A stretch of DNA of 64,000 bases, taken from contig NZ_BAABGM010000003.1 of assembly GCF_039541575.1 (NCBI RefSeq), positions 310,001-374,000 on the forward strand. The letters run 5' to 3'. Position 1 is the stretch's first letter. Each line of letters begins with the position of its first letter. This DNA is from Fodinibacter luteus (GTDB taxonomy: Bacteria; Actinomycetota; Actinomycetes; Actinomycetales; Dermatophilaceae). Below, in pieces: positions 50,151 to 61,841 of the stretch. A program made the position numbers and the translations under genes. The notes below the pieces were generated by a model, which saw only the letters and a list, made by a program, of their open reading frames with translations, had not been told where the DNA came from and searched no databases.

Positions 50151-51080
50151 ATGGGGCAGCGAGGGGATGGCGCAGGCGTCGCCGACACGCTTGCGTTCCT
50201 CGGCGGGGTCGCCACGTGGCGCGAGCTGCGCGACGTCCACCCCGCCCGGCGCATCACTCGCGCGAGGGACAGCGGCCTCGTCGACCGCGCCGCGAGGGGC
50301 CGCTACGTCCTGCCGTCGACGGGTGGCCAGCTCACGATCGCGCAGTCTCGCACCGCGGTGCTCTCCCACCTCAGCGCCGCCGTCCACCACGGGTGGAAGG
50401 TCAAGACGGTCCCGGATGCCGCGCGGCTCACCGTCGCGCGCAAGCGGCACCTGCAGCCCGACCAGCTTCGCGGGGTCGTCACGCACTGGGCCGACCTGGC
50501 TCCCCACGAGGTGCACCACGGGGTGACGACGCCGTTGCGCACCGTCCTCGACTGCGCGAGGTCCCTGCCGTTCGACGAGGGCCTGGCCGTGGCGGACTCC
50601 GCCCTGCGGTCGGGGGTGGTCGGCCGCCCGGAGCTCGCGCTTCGAGCGGCTGCCCTGCGCGGCAACGGATCCGCTCGAGCACGGCGTGTCGCCGCGCACG
50701 CCGACGGGCGCGCGGCGAACCCGTTCGAGTCGGTGCTGCGCGCACTCTGCCTCGCGGAGGGCCTCGACCTCACGCCCCAGCTCGAGGTCTGCGCCACGGG
50801 TCTCTACGCCGTCGTCGACCTCGGCAGCGAGGAGCTGCGGCTCGCGGTCGAGGCTGACGGATTCGAGCACCACGGCACCCGTCGGGGTCTGCGCAAGGAC
50901 TGCCGCCGGCACACCGAGCTCGCCGTCTTCGACTGGTCCTCGCTGCGGTTCTCGTACGAGGACGTCATGGGGGAGCCCGCGTGGGTCCGCTGGGCCCTTC
51001 GCTCGTGGCTCGACGTGCGCTCGGGGCGCGAGCCGGGGCTTCCGCCGCTGCGCTCACCACGACAGGCAGTGGCCTCCTGA
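50151..51080 (+). CDS. AbiEi-like / DUF559-type protein between two inverted repeats
   Basis: 309 residues. N-terminal winged-helix-like part: LAFLGGVATWRELRDVHPARRITRARDSGLVDRAARGRYVLP, the pattern of AbiEi-type antitoxin domains. The C-terminal ~110 residues look like a Vsr/DUF559 endonuclease-like fold (NPFESVLRALCLAEG ... VDLGSEELRLAVEADGFEHHGTRRGLRKDCRRHTELAVFDW), with conserved acidic and His residues. No AbiEii toxin partner is next to it. The last codons (QAVAS) lie inside repeat copy C. It interrupts the otherwise conserved RidA-NUDIX-MBL-Crp order. Start ATG 50151 has no strong ribosome site. Confidence 0.75.
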   Translation: MGQRGDGAGVADTLAFLGGVATWRELRDVHPARRITRARDSGLVDRAARGRYVLPSTGGQLTIAQSRTAVLSHLSAAVHHGWKVKTVPDAARLTVARKRHLQPDQLRGVVTHWADLAPHEVHHGVTTPLRTVLDCARSLPFDEGLAVADSALRSGVVGRPELALRAAALRGNGSARARRVAAHADGRAANPFESVLRALCLAEGLDLTPQLEVCATGLYAVVDLGSEELRLAVEADGFEHHGTRRGLRKDCRRHTELAVFDWSSLRFSYEDVMGEPAWVRWALRSWLDVRSGREPGLPPLRSPRQAVAS

Positions 51081-51131
51081 CCATCGTGCCGCCGTGCCTG
51101 GAACCCCACCGCGGCGGCAGGCACTGCCTGT
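51062..51131. repeat. GCAGTG hairpin family, copy C
   Basis: ACAGGCAGTG (51062-51071) and CACTGCCTGT (51122-51131) with a 50-nt centre, the same centre length as copy B. It overlaps the 3' end of the AbiEi/DUF559-like gene and supplies its stop. Confidence 0.8.
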
Positions 51132-51147
51132 TGGCAGGAGCACCAGT

Positions 51148-51209
51148 CGGCGCGCGGCCTGCGAGGCGCGACCTCAGCCGGCGCGCGGTCTGCGAGGCGC
51201 GACCTCCGG
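51148..51209. repeat. 31-bp direct repeat, two copies
   Basis: CGGCGCGCGGNCTGCGAGGC... at 51148-51178 and 51179-51209 with few differences, just before the MBL gene. Confidence 0.75.
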
Positions 51210-51248
51210 CGGGGAACCCGGCGGCGAGCCACGGCATACTCGTGACCC

Positions 51249-52061
51249 GTGAGCGCCAGCCCGCCGCCGTCGGTGACCGCACCCTGGTCCGGTGGGGCCG
51301 TCACCGGCCGGGCGCGCTGCGTGCTCGCCCCGAACCCCGGCCCGATGACCCTCGACGGCACGAACACGTGGGTGCTCGTCGAGCCCGGGTCGACCGATGC
51401 CGTCGTCGTCGACCCCGGGCCGCTCGACGAAGGGCACCTCGCCGCCGTGCTCACGGCCGTCGAGGATGCCGGTGCGCGCGTCACCGAGACCGTGCTCACC
51501 CACGGTCACCTCGACCACGCGGAGGCGGCGCCGCGCTTCGCCGAGATCACCGGCTCACGGGTGCGTGCGGTGGGTCGCGGTCACGACGACCTCGGCGACG
51601 GTGACGTCGTGCGGGCCGGCGGCCTCGAGCTCCGCGTCGTCGCGACGCCCGGGCACACCGCCGACTCCATCTCGCTCGCCCTGCCGGCCGACCACGTCCT
51701 GCTCACCGGCGACACCGTGCTCGGCCGGGGGACGACCGTCGTCGCGCACCCGGACGGCGAGCTCGGCGCCTACCTCGACTCGCTCGAGCGCATCGCGGCG
51801 CTGACCGGCGACGGCTCGGTCACCGCGATCCTCCCCGGGCACGGACCGGTCGTGCCGGATGCCGCGGCGATGGTCGCGTTCTACCGCGTGCACCGCGCCG
51901 AGCGGCTCGACCAGGTGCGCCAGGCGCTCGCCGACGGCGCCGCGTCGGAGGACGACCCGGTCGAGGGCGTGCTGCGGCGGGTCTACGCCGACGTGCCGGC
52001 GAGCGTGTGGCCGGCGGCGCGGCTGTCGATCCGCGCCCAGCTGGCCCACCTCGCGCGCTGA
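51249..52061 (+). CDS. MBL-fold metallo-hydrolase (Rv3677c-like, LACTB2-type)
   Basis: 270 residues. Metal motif TVLTHGHLDHAEAAPRF (HxHxDH, about residue 80-96), ATPGHTADSISLAL, LLTGDTVLGRGTT, ILPGHGPVV (last His). The C-terminal helical domain (EGVLRRVYADVPASVWPAARLSIRAQLAHL) matches the LACTB2/winged-helix branch, which includes RNases. GTG 51249 has CATACT 8 nt upstream. Convergent with crp. Confidence 0.92.
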   Translation: MSASPPPSVTAPWSGGAVTGRARCVLAPNPGPMTLDGTNTWVLVEPGSTDAVVVDPGPLDEGHLAAVLTAVEDAGARVTETVLTHGHLDHAEAAPRFAEITGSRVRAVGRGHDDLGDGDVVRAGGLELRVVATPGHTADSISLALPADHVLLTGDTVLGRGTTVVAHPDGELGAYLDSLERIAALTGDGSVTAILPGHGPVVPDAAAMVAFYRVHRAERLDQVRQALADGAASEDDPVEGVLRRVYADVPASVWPAARLSIRAQLAHLAR

Positions 52062-52107
52062 GTCCGGCACCCCGCAGCGCGCCTGGTGAGGGCGTGCTGC
52101 CGGGCGG

Positions 52108-52785
52108 TCAGCGGGCCCGGCGCTTGAGCCGGTCGACGTCGATGAGCAGCACGGCCCGGGCCTCGAGCCGCAGCCACCCGCGGGAGGCGAAGTCGGCCAG
52201 GGCCTTGTTGACGGTCTCTCGGGAGGCGCCGACGAGCTGGGCGAGCTCCTCCTGGGTGAGGTCGTGCGCGACCATGAGCCCATCGTCGACCGGGCGACCG
52301 AAGCGGTCGGCGAGGTCGAGGAGGGCCTTGGCGACCCGGCCGGGGACGTCGGTGAAGACGAGGTCGGCGAGCACCTCGTTCGTGCGGCGCAGCCGGCGGG
52401 CCAGTGCGGCGAGCAGCGTCGAGGCGACACCGGGGCGCGTGGCGAGGTACTCCTTGAGCTGCTCGTGACCCATCGAGACGACCTGGGTCTCGGCGACGGC
52501 GGTCGCGGTGGCCGTGCGGGGCCCGGGGTCGAACAGCGACAGCTCGCCGAACATCTCACCGGGGCCGAGGATCGCGAGGAGGTTCTCACGGCCGTCGCTG
52601 CTCGTGCGGCCGAGCTTGATCTTGCCCTCGCCGATGACGTAGAGCCGGTCGCCCTGGTCGCCCTCGTGGAAGAGGATGTCGCCGCGCTCGAGGCGCTGCG
52701 GGCTCATGGAGGCGATGAGCGACTCGGCGGTCTGCTCGTCGAGGGCGGCGAACAGGGGTGCTCTGCGCACGACATCGTGATCCAC
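52108..52785 (-). CDS. Crp/Fnr-family global regulator (Crp/GlxR orthologue)
   Basis: 225 residues. cAMP-binding domain with RGDILFHEGDQGDRLYVIGEGKIKLG, FGELSLFDPGPRTATATA (the cAMP pocket Arg-Thr/Ser region), long dimer helix, and helix-turn-helix LTQEELAQLVGASRETVNKALADFASRGWLRL. Position beside nth and the MBL gene identifies it with M. tuberculosis crp (Rv3676) and Corynebacterium glxR. GTG 52785. In these relatives it controls acetate and respiratory genes; no matching TGTGA...TCACA site was found upstream of acs or actP here. Confidence 0.93.
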   Translation of the reverse strand: MDHDVVRRAPLFAALDEQTAESLIASMSPQRLERGDILFHEGDQGDRLYVIGEGKIKLGRTSSDGRENLLAILGPGEMFGELSLFDPGPRTATATAVAETQVVSMGHEQLKEYLATRPGVASTLLAALARRLRRTNEVLADLVFTDVPGRVAKALLDLADRFGRPVDDGLMVAHDLTQEELAQLVGASRETVNKALADFASRGWLRLEARAVLLIDVDRLKRRAR

Positions 52786-52888
52786 GAGCCACAGTGTGCC
52801 AGAGACGGACCCGTTCGGGGCGGAGCGTCCCCGCCGGATCGCTCGCCGCCGGGCCGGGGCCGTCAGGGCCACGACGTAGGCTGACCCG

Positions 52889-53796
52889 GTGCCCGTGACC
52901 ACCCCGTATGCCGTCCGGCGGGCCCGCGCGGGCGAGGAGAGCCCGGTGGCGCTCACCCGGCGCGCGCGCCGCATCCACCGGGCCCTCGTGGAGCGCTACC
53001 CGTACGCCCACTGCGAGCTCGACTTCGAGACACCGCTGCAGCTCCTCGTCGCCACGGTGCTCTCCGCCCAGACGACCGACGTCATGGTCAACTCGGTCAC
53101 CCCCACCCTCTTCACCCGGTGGCCCACGGCCGAGGCCCTCGCGGGCGCCGACCGCGACGAGATGGAGGCCGTGCTCCGGCCGACCGGGTTCTTCCGCGCC
53201 AAGACCACCTCGCTCATCACTCTCGGGGCCGCGCTCGTCGAGCGGTTCGGCGGCGAGGTGCCGCGACGGCTCGACGACCTCGTCACCCTCCCCGGCGTCG
53301 GGCGCAAGACGGCCAACGTCGTGCTCGGCAACGCGTTCGGCGTCCCGGGCATCACCGTCGACACCCACGTCGGCCGGCTCGCACGCCGGTTCGGGTGGAC
53401 GAGCGAGACCGACCCCGTCAAGGTCGAGCACGCCCTCGGGGCCCTCATCCCGAAGCGCGACTGGACGATGCTCAGCCACGTGCTCATCTTCCACGGGCGC
53501 CGCACCTGCCACGCCCGGCGCCCGGCCTGCGGGGCGTGCCCTGTCGCCCGGTGGTGCCCCGCCTACGGCGAGGGCGAGACCGACCCGGTCAAGGCGCGAG
53601 CCCTGCTCGCCTACGAGCTCGCCCCCGGCGCCGCCCTCCCCGACCCGCCCCCCGGCCCGCTGCCGGACGACCCGCCCCCCGGCCCGCTGCCGGACGACCC
53701 GCCCCCCGGCCCGCTGCCGGACGACCCGCCCCCCGGCCCGCTGCCGGACGACCCGCCCCCCGGCCCGGTGCCGGACGACCCGCAGCCCGCTCACCC

Positions 53797-53800
<4 letters not shown>
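52889..53800 (+). CDS. nth: endonuclease III
   Basis: 303 residues. Helix-hairpin-helix LPGVGRKTANVVL with catalytic Lys140, VDTHVGRLARRFGW with Asp158 (18 apart, as K120/D138 in E. coli), and the [4Fe-4S] loop CHARRPACGACPVARWC (C-x6-C-x2-C-x5-C). Removes oxidised pyrimidines. GTG 52889 follows TAGGCT by 6 nt (leaderless). The C-terminus carries an extra tail of five nine-residue PPGPLPDDP units encoded by a 27-bp tandem repeat. Its stop overlaps the NUDIX gene (GTGA). Confidence 0.95.
53644..53778 (+). repeat. 27-bp tandem repeat, five copies, in the nth 3' end
   Basis: Units start at 53644, 53671, 53698, 53725 and 53752; the first four are identical, the fifth has GGTG for GCTG. They encode a Pro/Asp-rich tail, in frame, outside the enzyme fold. 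Confidence 0.95.
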
Positions 53801-54512
<712 letters not shown>

Positions 54513-54516
<4 letters not shown>

Positions 54517-55721
54517 GCGGCGAGGCGCTCCTCGACGTCGTGCTCGTGCTCGTCCTCGTGGGGTACGCGTGGAGCGGGTGGCGGCAGGGCTTCGTCTCGG
54601 CGCTGCTCGGCCTCGTCGGCCTCGTCGCGGGTGCCTTCCTCGCGGTCCGCCTCGTCCCCGGCTGGCTCGAGGACTCGCTCGGCCTCGCGCCGTCCACGCC
54701 CGGCGGGGTGCTCGCCCTCCTGGCCGCGGTGCTCGCGGGCGCCGTCGCGGGGCAGTCGCTCATGCTCGTGCTCGCCCGCCGGGTGCGGGAGTCGGTCGAG
54801 GCCCCCAGCGCCCGGGCCCTCGACTCCGCGCTCGGCCTCGTCGCCGTGCTCGCCGCGGCGGTCCTCGTCATCTGGGTCGTCGCCGGGGCGGTCCGGGTCG
54901 GTGGCCCACCTGCCGCGCGCGACCTCATGGCCCGCTCGGCCGTCGTCACCGCGCTCGACGAGGTCGTGCCCCCGTCCGCCGACGGGCTCGTCGAGGACGT
55001 CACCAAGGCGTTGGACCGCAGCGGCTTCCCGCGCGTCTTCGAGGGGCTCGGACCCGAGCCGATCGCCCCGGTCGACGCCCCCGACGACGAGCTCGCGACC
55101 GACCCCGAGGTGGCCCGCGCCCTGGGCTCCGTCGTGCGCGTGCTCGCCGAGTCCCGCACGTGCGACGCGGCGCAGGTCGGCACCGGCTGGGTCGTCGCCC
55201 CGGGGCGGGTCGCGACGAACGCCCACGTCGTCGCCGGGGCGGACCGCGTCGGCGTCAGCCTCAGGGGAACCGGACGCGAGCGTGAGGCGCGCGTCGTCGC
55301 GTTCGACCCCCGGCGCGACGTCGCGGTGCTCGCCGTGCCCGGTCTCGACGCACCGAGCATGCCCCGCGGCGAGCCGCTCGACACGGGTGACCCGGCCGTG
55401 CTCGCGGGGTTCCCCGGCGACGAGGGGCTGTGGGTCGGCAGCGCCCGGGTGCGCGACGTGCTCACCGCGAGGGGTGCCGACATCCACGGTGGCACCGGCG
55501 TCGTGCGCGAGGTCTACTCGTTGCGCGCCCAGGTTCGTCGCGGTGCGTCGGGCGGGCCGGTCGTCGACCCGTCGGGCCGGGTCGTGGGCATGATCTTCGC
55601 GACCTCGCTCGACGACCCTGACACCGGCTACGCACTCACGCTCGACGAGATCGACCCGGTGCTCGACCGCGGCACGGCGTCGTCGGCGCCGGTCGCGACC
55701 GGCGCGTGCACCTCAGGCTGA
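54513..55721 (+). CDS. marP: MarP-family membrane serine protease
   Basis: 402 residues. Four hydrophobic segments in the first ~130 residues (CvpA/colicin-V-production-like), then a trypsin-like periplasmic domain with the full triad: His238 in TNAHVVAG, Asp269 in DPRRDVAVL, Ser346 in RRGASGGPVVD. A Cys in SRTCDAAQ and one near the end (GACTSG) could form the redox disulphide known in the mycobacterial enzyme. MarP gives acid and oxidative-stress resistance in M. tuberculosis (Rv3671c). GTG 54513 overlaps the NUDIX stop. Its 3' end overlaps the convergent holin-like gene by 9 bp. Confidence 0.93.
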
Positions 55722-56258
55722 GGGCGTCGGGGTGGGCGGCGCGGACCCGGTGGCACCACCGGACGCCGGCCCTGCGGATGCCGTGCCGGACGCGGGGCGG
55801 GCGGATGCCGTGCCGCCCGCGGGTGCGGCGGCTGCGGCGGGCGCCGCACCCGTGTCCTCGTCGCCGGTGGCGCCCTTGAGGGCCGCGATGGTCTGCTGGG
55901 CCTGGTCGATGGCCCGCTCGGGAGCGGGCTGCGCGGTCTCCAGCGACTTCTTCCCGAGGAGGCCGAGCACGACGGCGACGAGGAGCACGACCGCCGCCAC
56001 GATGAGGTAGCCGGCCCACACCGGCAGCGCCTCGGCGATGCCCCACGCCGCGCTGTGCAGGAGGAAGACGAACCCCATGAGGGCGAGGAACCCGGCGCCG
56101 GCGAGCAGGCCGACGCCCTTGCCGAGGACCTTGGCCCCGGAGCTGACCTCCGCCTTCGCGAGGGCGATCTCGCCGCGGACGATCCCCTGCAGGTCGTGCG
56201 TGGCGTCGGCCACCAGCTGGCCGATGGTCCGCTCGCTACCCGATGTGCCGGTTGACAT
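55713..56258 (-). CDS. phage-holin-family (Act_Holin/DUF1469-like) membrane protein
   Basis: 181 residues. An amphipathic start (RTIGQLVADATHDLQGIVRGEIALAKAEV), two membrane segments (GVGLLAGAGFLALMGFVFLLHSAAWGI, AGYLIVAAVVLLVAVVLGLLG) and KKSLETAQPAPERAIDQAQQTIAAL, the standard chromosomal DUF1469 layout, not a phage gene. A low-complexity Ala/Gly/Pro tail of ~55 residues follows, containing octamers read as TASA. Position matches Rv3669. ATG 56258. Confidence 0.88.
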   Translation of the reverse strand: MSTGTSGSERTIGQLVADATHDLQGIVRGEIALAKAEVSSGAKVLGKGVGLLAGAGFLALMGFVFLLHSAAWGIAEALPVWAGYLIVAAVVLLVAVVLGLLGKKSLETAQPAPERAIDQAQQTIAALKGATGDEDTGAAPAAAAAPAGGTASARPASGTASAGPASGGATGSAPPTPTPSA

Positions 56259-56335
56259 TGCGCCTCCGCCTGTGTGGTCCGCGTCGGGCCGCGTGGCGGG
56301 CCCTCGCTGCACGACCTTACCGAGAGACGCCCACC

Positions 56336-57673
56336 TCAGGACGTGGAGGCCCCGCCCTGGTACACGTCCGGGATGCCGTCGGCATCGTCGTCGCGCCTCT
56401 CGAGCTCGGCGATCCGACGGTAGGTACGGTTGCGAAGCCGCAGGGCCACCGACGCGAGCGTCGCCGCGAGCAGTGATCCGGTGAGCACCGCGAGCTTGAC
56501 GTGGGCGTCGCGCTCGGACCCGGTCCCGAAGGCCAGCTCGCCGACGAGCAGGGAGACGGTGAACCCGACGCCGGTGAGCAGGGCCAGGCCGCCGACGTCC
56601 CGCCACGCGAGGTCGTCGTCGAGCCGGGCCCGGGTGAAGCGGGCGACGAGCCAGGTCGTGCCGAAGACACCGACGAGCTTGCCGAGCACGAGGCCCGCGA
56701 CGATGCCGATCGCCACCTCGTCCTGGAAGGCGGCCGCGAAGCCACCTCCGATGACCGTGACACCCGAGGCGAAGAAGGCGAAGACCGGCACCGCGAACCC
56801 CGCGGAGATCGGGCGCATCCGGTGCTCGAAGCGGTGGGCGACGTCGGTCCTGCGGTCGAGGGTGCTGATCGAGGGGACGGACGCCCGGGCCTTGACCGGC
56901 ACGACGAGCCCGAGGAGGACGCCGGCGACGGTGGCGTGGACCCCGGACGCGTGCACGAGCGCCCACGTCGCGAAGGCGAGCGGGAGCAGCATCCACCAGA
57001 ACGTGACGCGGCGCTGGACGAGCGCCGCGAACGCGCCGAGGGGCAGCAGGGCCGCGAGCAGCGGGACCACCTGGAGATCGGCGGTGTAGAAGATCGCGAT
57101 GATCGTGATCGCGATGAGGTCGTCGACGACGGCGAGGGTGAGCAGGAAGGAGCGCAGGGCGGACGGCAGGTAGGACCCGATGACCGCGAGCACGGCGAGG
57201 GCGAACGCGATGTCGGTCGCGGTGGGGATGGCCCACCCGCGCATCGCCTCGCCGTCCCCCCCGAGGGCGACGACGACGGCGAGGAAGATGACGGCCGGCA
57301 TGATGACGCCACCGATCGCGGCCGTGACCGGAACGGCGGCCTTGGCGACGGTGCGCAGCTCGCCGACGAGGAACTCGCGCTTGAGCTCGAGCCCGGCGAC
57401 GAAGAAGAAGATGGCGAGCAGCCCGTCGGACGCCCAGTGCCCGAGCGTCAGCCGGAGGTCACCCCACTCCGGCCCGACGTAGGTGTCGCGCAGGGTCTGG
57501 TACGCCTCGCTCCACGGGCTGTTCGCGAGGACGAGGGCGACGACGGCCGCGATGAGCAGCAGCGCCCCACCGATGGTCTCGGTGCGCAGCGCGTTGGCGA
57601 CGAACTGGCTCTCGGTCCAGGTCGGCCGGCGGAGGACGGAGCGGCCGGCGGGGTCGGTCGGCGAGTCCGTCAT
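56336..57673 (-). CDS. nhaA: Na+/H+ antiporter NhaA
   Basis: 445 residues with about twelve membrane segments. Signature residues: FFFVAGLELKREFLVGEL, IPTATDIAFALAVLAVIG (the TDIAFA unwound helix) and LLTLAVVDDLIAITIIAIFY with the two adjacent ion-binding Asp. The C-terminal ~45 residues are a charged cytosolic tail. ATG 57673 has AGAGGAG 6 nt upstream. Exports Na+ for H+ under alkaline conditions. The holin-like gene lies 77 bp downstream on the same strand. Confidence 0.95.
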   Translation of the reverse strand: MTDSPTDPAGRSVLRRPTWTESQFVANALRTETIGGALLLIAAVVALVLANSPWSEAYQTLRDTYVGPEWGDLRLTLGHWASDGLLAIFFFVAGLELKREFLVGELRTVAKAAVPVTAAIGGVIMPAVIFLAVVVALGGDGEAMRGWAIPTATDIAFALAVLAVIGSYLPSALRSFLLTLAVVDDLIAITIIAIFYTADLQVVPLLAALLPLGAFAALVQRRVTFWWMLLPLAFATWALVHASGVHATVAGVLLGLVVPVKARASVPSISTLDRRTDVAHRFEHRMRPISAGFAVPVFAFFASGVTVIGGGFAAAFQDEVAIGIVAGLVLGKLVGVFGTTWLVARFTRARLDDDLAWRDVGGLALLTGVGFTVSLLVGELAFGTGSERDAHVKLAVLTGSLLAATLASVALRLRNRTYRRIAELERRDDDADGIPDVYQGGASTS

Positions 57674-57758
57674 GCGGTGCTCCTCTGGTCGGTGGGGGGC
57701 GACCCCGCGGGGTCGCCGACATCGTGCCGACCAGGCTTCCCGGCGCTCCGCGAACAGT

Positions 57759-58313
57759 CTATCGGTGCGCGGCCACCCGCTCGCGGGCCGTCGCCGCGGC
57801 GACGAGCGCGGCGAACATCGAGCGCACGTCGGCGACGGCGGCGTCGTCGGCGCGCACCGTGCCGTCGGGGTCGAGGGTCTTCTCGAGGTGGAGCGCGGCG
57901 CCGTCGACGACGACCATGCCGACCCGTTCGAGGGTCTGCCGCAGCGCCGAGCGCGCGTACCGGGCACCGCTCCAGCCGTACCCGACGCAGGCGACCGGCA
58001 TCCCGTCCCACTCGGCATAGAGGTAGTCGATGGCGTTCTTCAGGGCCGCGTTGTAGCCGCGGTTGTACTCGGGCATGACGAGCACGACGGCGTCGAGCCC
58101 GGTGACGGTCTCGGACCAGCGGCGGGTGTGCTCGTGGGCGTAGCGGCCGTCGGACGGCAGCTCGGGCTCGTCGAGGAAGGGGAGGGCGAGCTCACGCAGG
58201 TCGATGCCGACGGGCTCGACGCCCTCGGGGGCGAGGTCGAGCACCCACGCGGCGACGTGGTGGCCGATGCGGCTGGGGCGGGTGCTCGCGGTGACGATGC
58301 CGATCCGGGTCAT
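57759..58313 (-). CDS. NADPH-dependent FMN reductase
   Basis: 184 residues, flavodoxin-like. IGIVTASTRPSRIGHHVAAWVLD phosphate loop, VVLVMPEYNRGYNAALKNAIDYLYAEW (PEYN motif), GYGWSGARYARSALR. Matches the chromate/quinone reductase group. ATG 58313 with a GAGG ribosome site. Transcribed away from a terminator that ends acs. Confidence 0.92.
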   Translation of the reverse strand: MTRIGIVTASTRPSRIGHHVAAWVLDLAPEGVEPVGIDLRELALPFLDEPELPSDGRYAHEHTRRWSETVTGLDAVVLVMPEYNRGYNAALKNAIDYLYAEWDGMPVACVGYGWSGARYARSALRQTLERVGMVVVDGAALHLEKTLDPDGTVRADDAAVADVRSMFAALVAAATARERVAAHR

Positions 58314-58340
58314 GCCCCGATCCTCACACGCGGCCCGGGC

Positions 58341-58375
58341 GTGAGGGGTGCCGAGCGACCGCCGGCACCCCTCAC
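58341..58375 (-). terminator. terminator between acs and the FMN reductase gene
   Basis: GTGAGGGGTGCCG (58341-58353) and CGGCACCCCTCAC (58363-58375), perfect 13-bp stem with a 9-nt loop. Confidence 0.9.
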
Positions 58376-58391
58376 CGTCCGCCGGAGCGGG

Positions 58392-60374
<1,983 letters not shown>

Positions 60375-60792
60375 GGCGTGATCCTCCTCGTTGAGTGACT
60401 GGCCCCCAGCCAACCCGAGGTCGGGCCGCCGATCAACCGCTCGCGGTCCCGGATGCCGGTGGGCGGGCGGCGCGTGCGCCGAGCGGGTCCGGGGCGGTCG
60501 CCGTGGGCCGCCGACCGGCATCCCGCGCCGTCGTGGGCCCGGTGCGGCCGCGGCGGCCGCCGCGGTACGGGCACCGTACGAGCGGGTCCGGCGACGAGGC
60601 CGGTCACGCCGCCGGTCACGACGCCGCCCCGCGGGCACCCGCCGGCCGCCCGGCATCCGTCCGTCCCGGCGGACTGGGCAGGTTGCCCAGAGAATCGCGG
60701 AACCGGGTGGCGAAACTGTGCGCTGATTGACCATCGGGTCCCGCATCGGTTCCATCCTGTCGACGTCCGTGGAACCGTGGGGAGAACGGCCC
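60375..60792. other. 418-bp divergent region between acs and phhA
   Basis: GC-rich, with three octamers (60451, 60516 and 60651). I found no convincing -10 box close to either start and no Crp-type palindrome; TGTGCGCTGATTGACC near 60718 is a poor match only. No small ORF with a ribosome site. Confidence 0.5.
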
Positions 60793-61725
60793 ATGAGGCC
60801 ACCCCACACTCACGAGGAGGTGAGCACGGTGTTCGAGGAGGGACAGCTCTACTCGACCGTGTCGACGGATGCCGACGGGCAGGTGCAGGTGCACCTCGGG
60901 GAGGACCACCCCGGGTTCACCGACCCCGCGTACCGCGCGCGACGGGGCGACATCGCCGCGGCGGCCCTGGCCCACCGGCCGGGGCAGCCGGTGCCCACGA
61001 TCGACTACACCGAGCAGGAGCACGAGATCTGGCGGCTCGTGTCCGCCGAGCTCGCACCGAAGCACGAGAGGTACGCGCACTCCGAGTTCCTCGCGGCGAA
61101 GGCGGTGCTGGACCTGCCGACCGACCACGTGCCCCAGCTGCACGAGGTCACCGAGCGGCTGCTCCCGCTCACCGGCTGGTCGTACACCGCCGCCCCCGGG
61201 CTCGTGCCGCTGCGCGAGTTCTACGCCGACCTGGGCGCGCGCACCTTCAACTCGACGCAGTACCTGCGGCACCCGAGCCAGCCGCTCTACACGCCCGAGC
61301 CGGACATCATCCACGAGGTCATCGGTCACGCGAACCAGCTCGCGAGCCCGCGGTTCGCGGCGATCGTCGAGGCGGCGGGCCGGGCGAGCGAGCGACTCGA
61401 GACCGACGAGGCGATGCAGTTCGTCGCGGACGTCTTCTGGTTCTCGATCGAGTTCGGCGTCATCGCCGAGGGCGGCGTCACGAAGGCCTACGGCGCCGGC
61501 ATCCTGTCGAGCTACGGCGAGATGGACGAGTTCGGGCACATGGACATCCGCCCGCTCGACCTGGGCCAGATGGGCACGCTCAACTACGACATCACGGCGT
61601 ACCAGCCCATCCTGTTCCGGGCCGAGGGCCTGGCGCACCTCGAGGACGTCGTCGGCCACTTCTTCGCCACCGTCGACGACGACCTCGCGGCCGGGCTGCG
61701 GGCGCAGGCGAGCGCGCACGTCTGA
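60793..61725 (+). CDS. phhA: phenylalanine 4-monooxygenase
   Basis: 310 residues. Aromatic amino-acid hydroxylase core: GLVPLREFYADLGARTFNSTQYLRH, iron ligands in IIHEVIGHANQL (HExxGH), the third ligand Glu within FSIEFGVIAEGG, and YGAGILSSYGE. Converts Phe to Tyr with tetrahydropterin. ATG 60793 has GGGGAG 8 nt upstream; GTG 60829 with GAGGAGG 8 nt upstream would give 298 residues and may also be used. A bidirectional hairpin follows. Confidence 0.9.
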   Translation: MRPPHTHEEVSTVFEEGQLYSTVSTDADGQVQVHLGEDHPGFTDPAYRARRGDIAAAALAHRPGQPVPTIDYTEQEHEIWRLVSAELAPKHERYAHSEFLAAKAVLDLPTDHVPQLHEVTERLLPLTGWSYTAAPGLVPLREFYADLGARTFNSTQYLRHPSQPLYTPEPDIIHEVIGHANQLASPRFAAIVEAAGRASERLETDEAMQFVADVFWFSIEFGVIAEGGVTKAYGAGILSSYGEMDEFGHMDIRPLDLGQMGTLNYDITAYQPILFRAEGLAHLEDVVGHFFATVDDDLAAGLRAQASAHV

Positions 61726-61771
61726 CCCGCCGCCGCCCGCCCCAGCGCCCCGTTGGTCGGGTGACCCGAGA

Positions 61772-61816
61772 AACCCCCACCTCACTGGACAAGGTTCGTC
61801 CGGTGAGGTGGGGGTT
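61772..61816. terminator. bidirectional terminator between phhA and actP
   Basis: AACCCCCACCTCAC (61772-61785) and GTGAGGTGGGGGTT (61803-61816) extend inward by TGGAC/GTCCG to a 19-bp stem with one T-G pair and a 7-nt loop, between convergent genes. Confidence 0.9.
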
Positions 61817-61841
61817 CGTCGGGTGAGGTGGAGCAGCCGCG

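Noticed and set aside
60375..60792. Crp/GlxR binding site upstream of acs
   Set aside because: No TGTGA-N6-TCACA-like palindrome; the nearest match lacks the right half.
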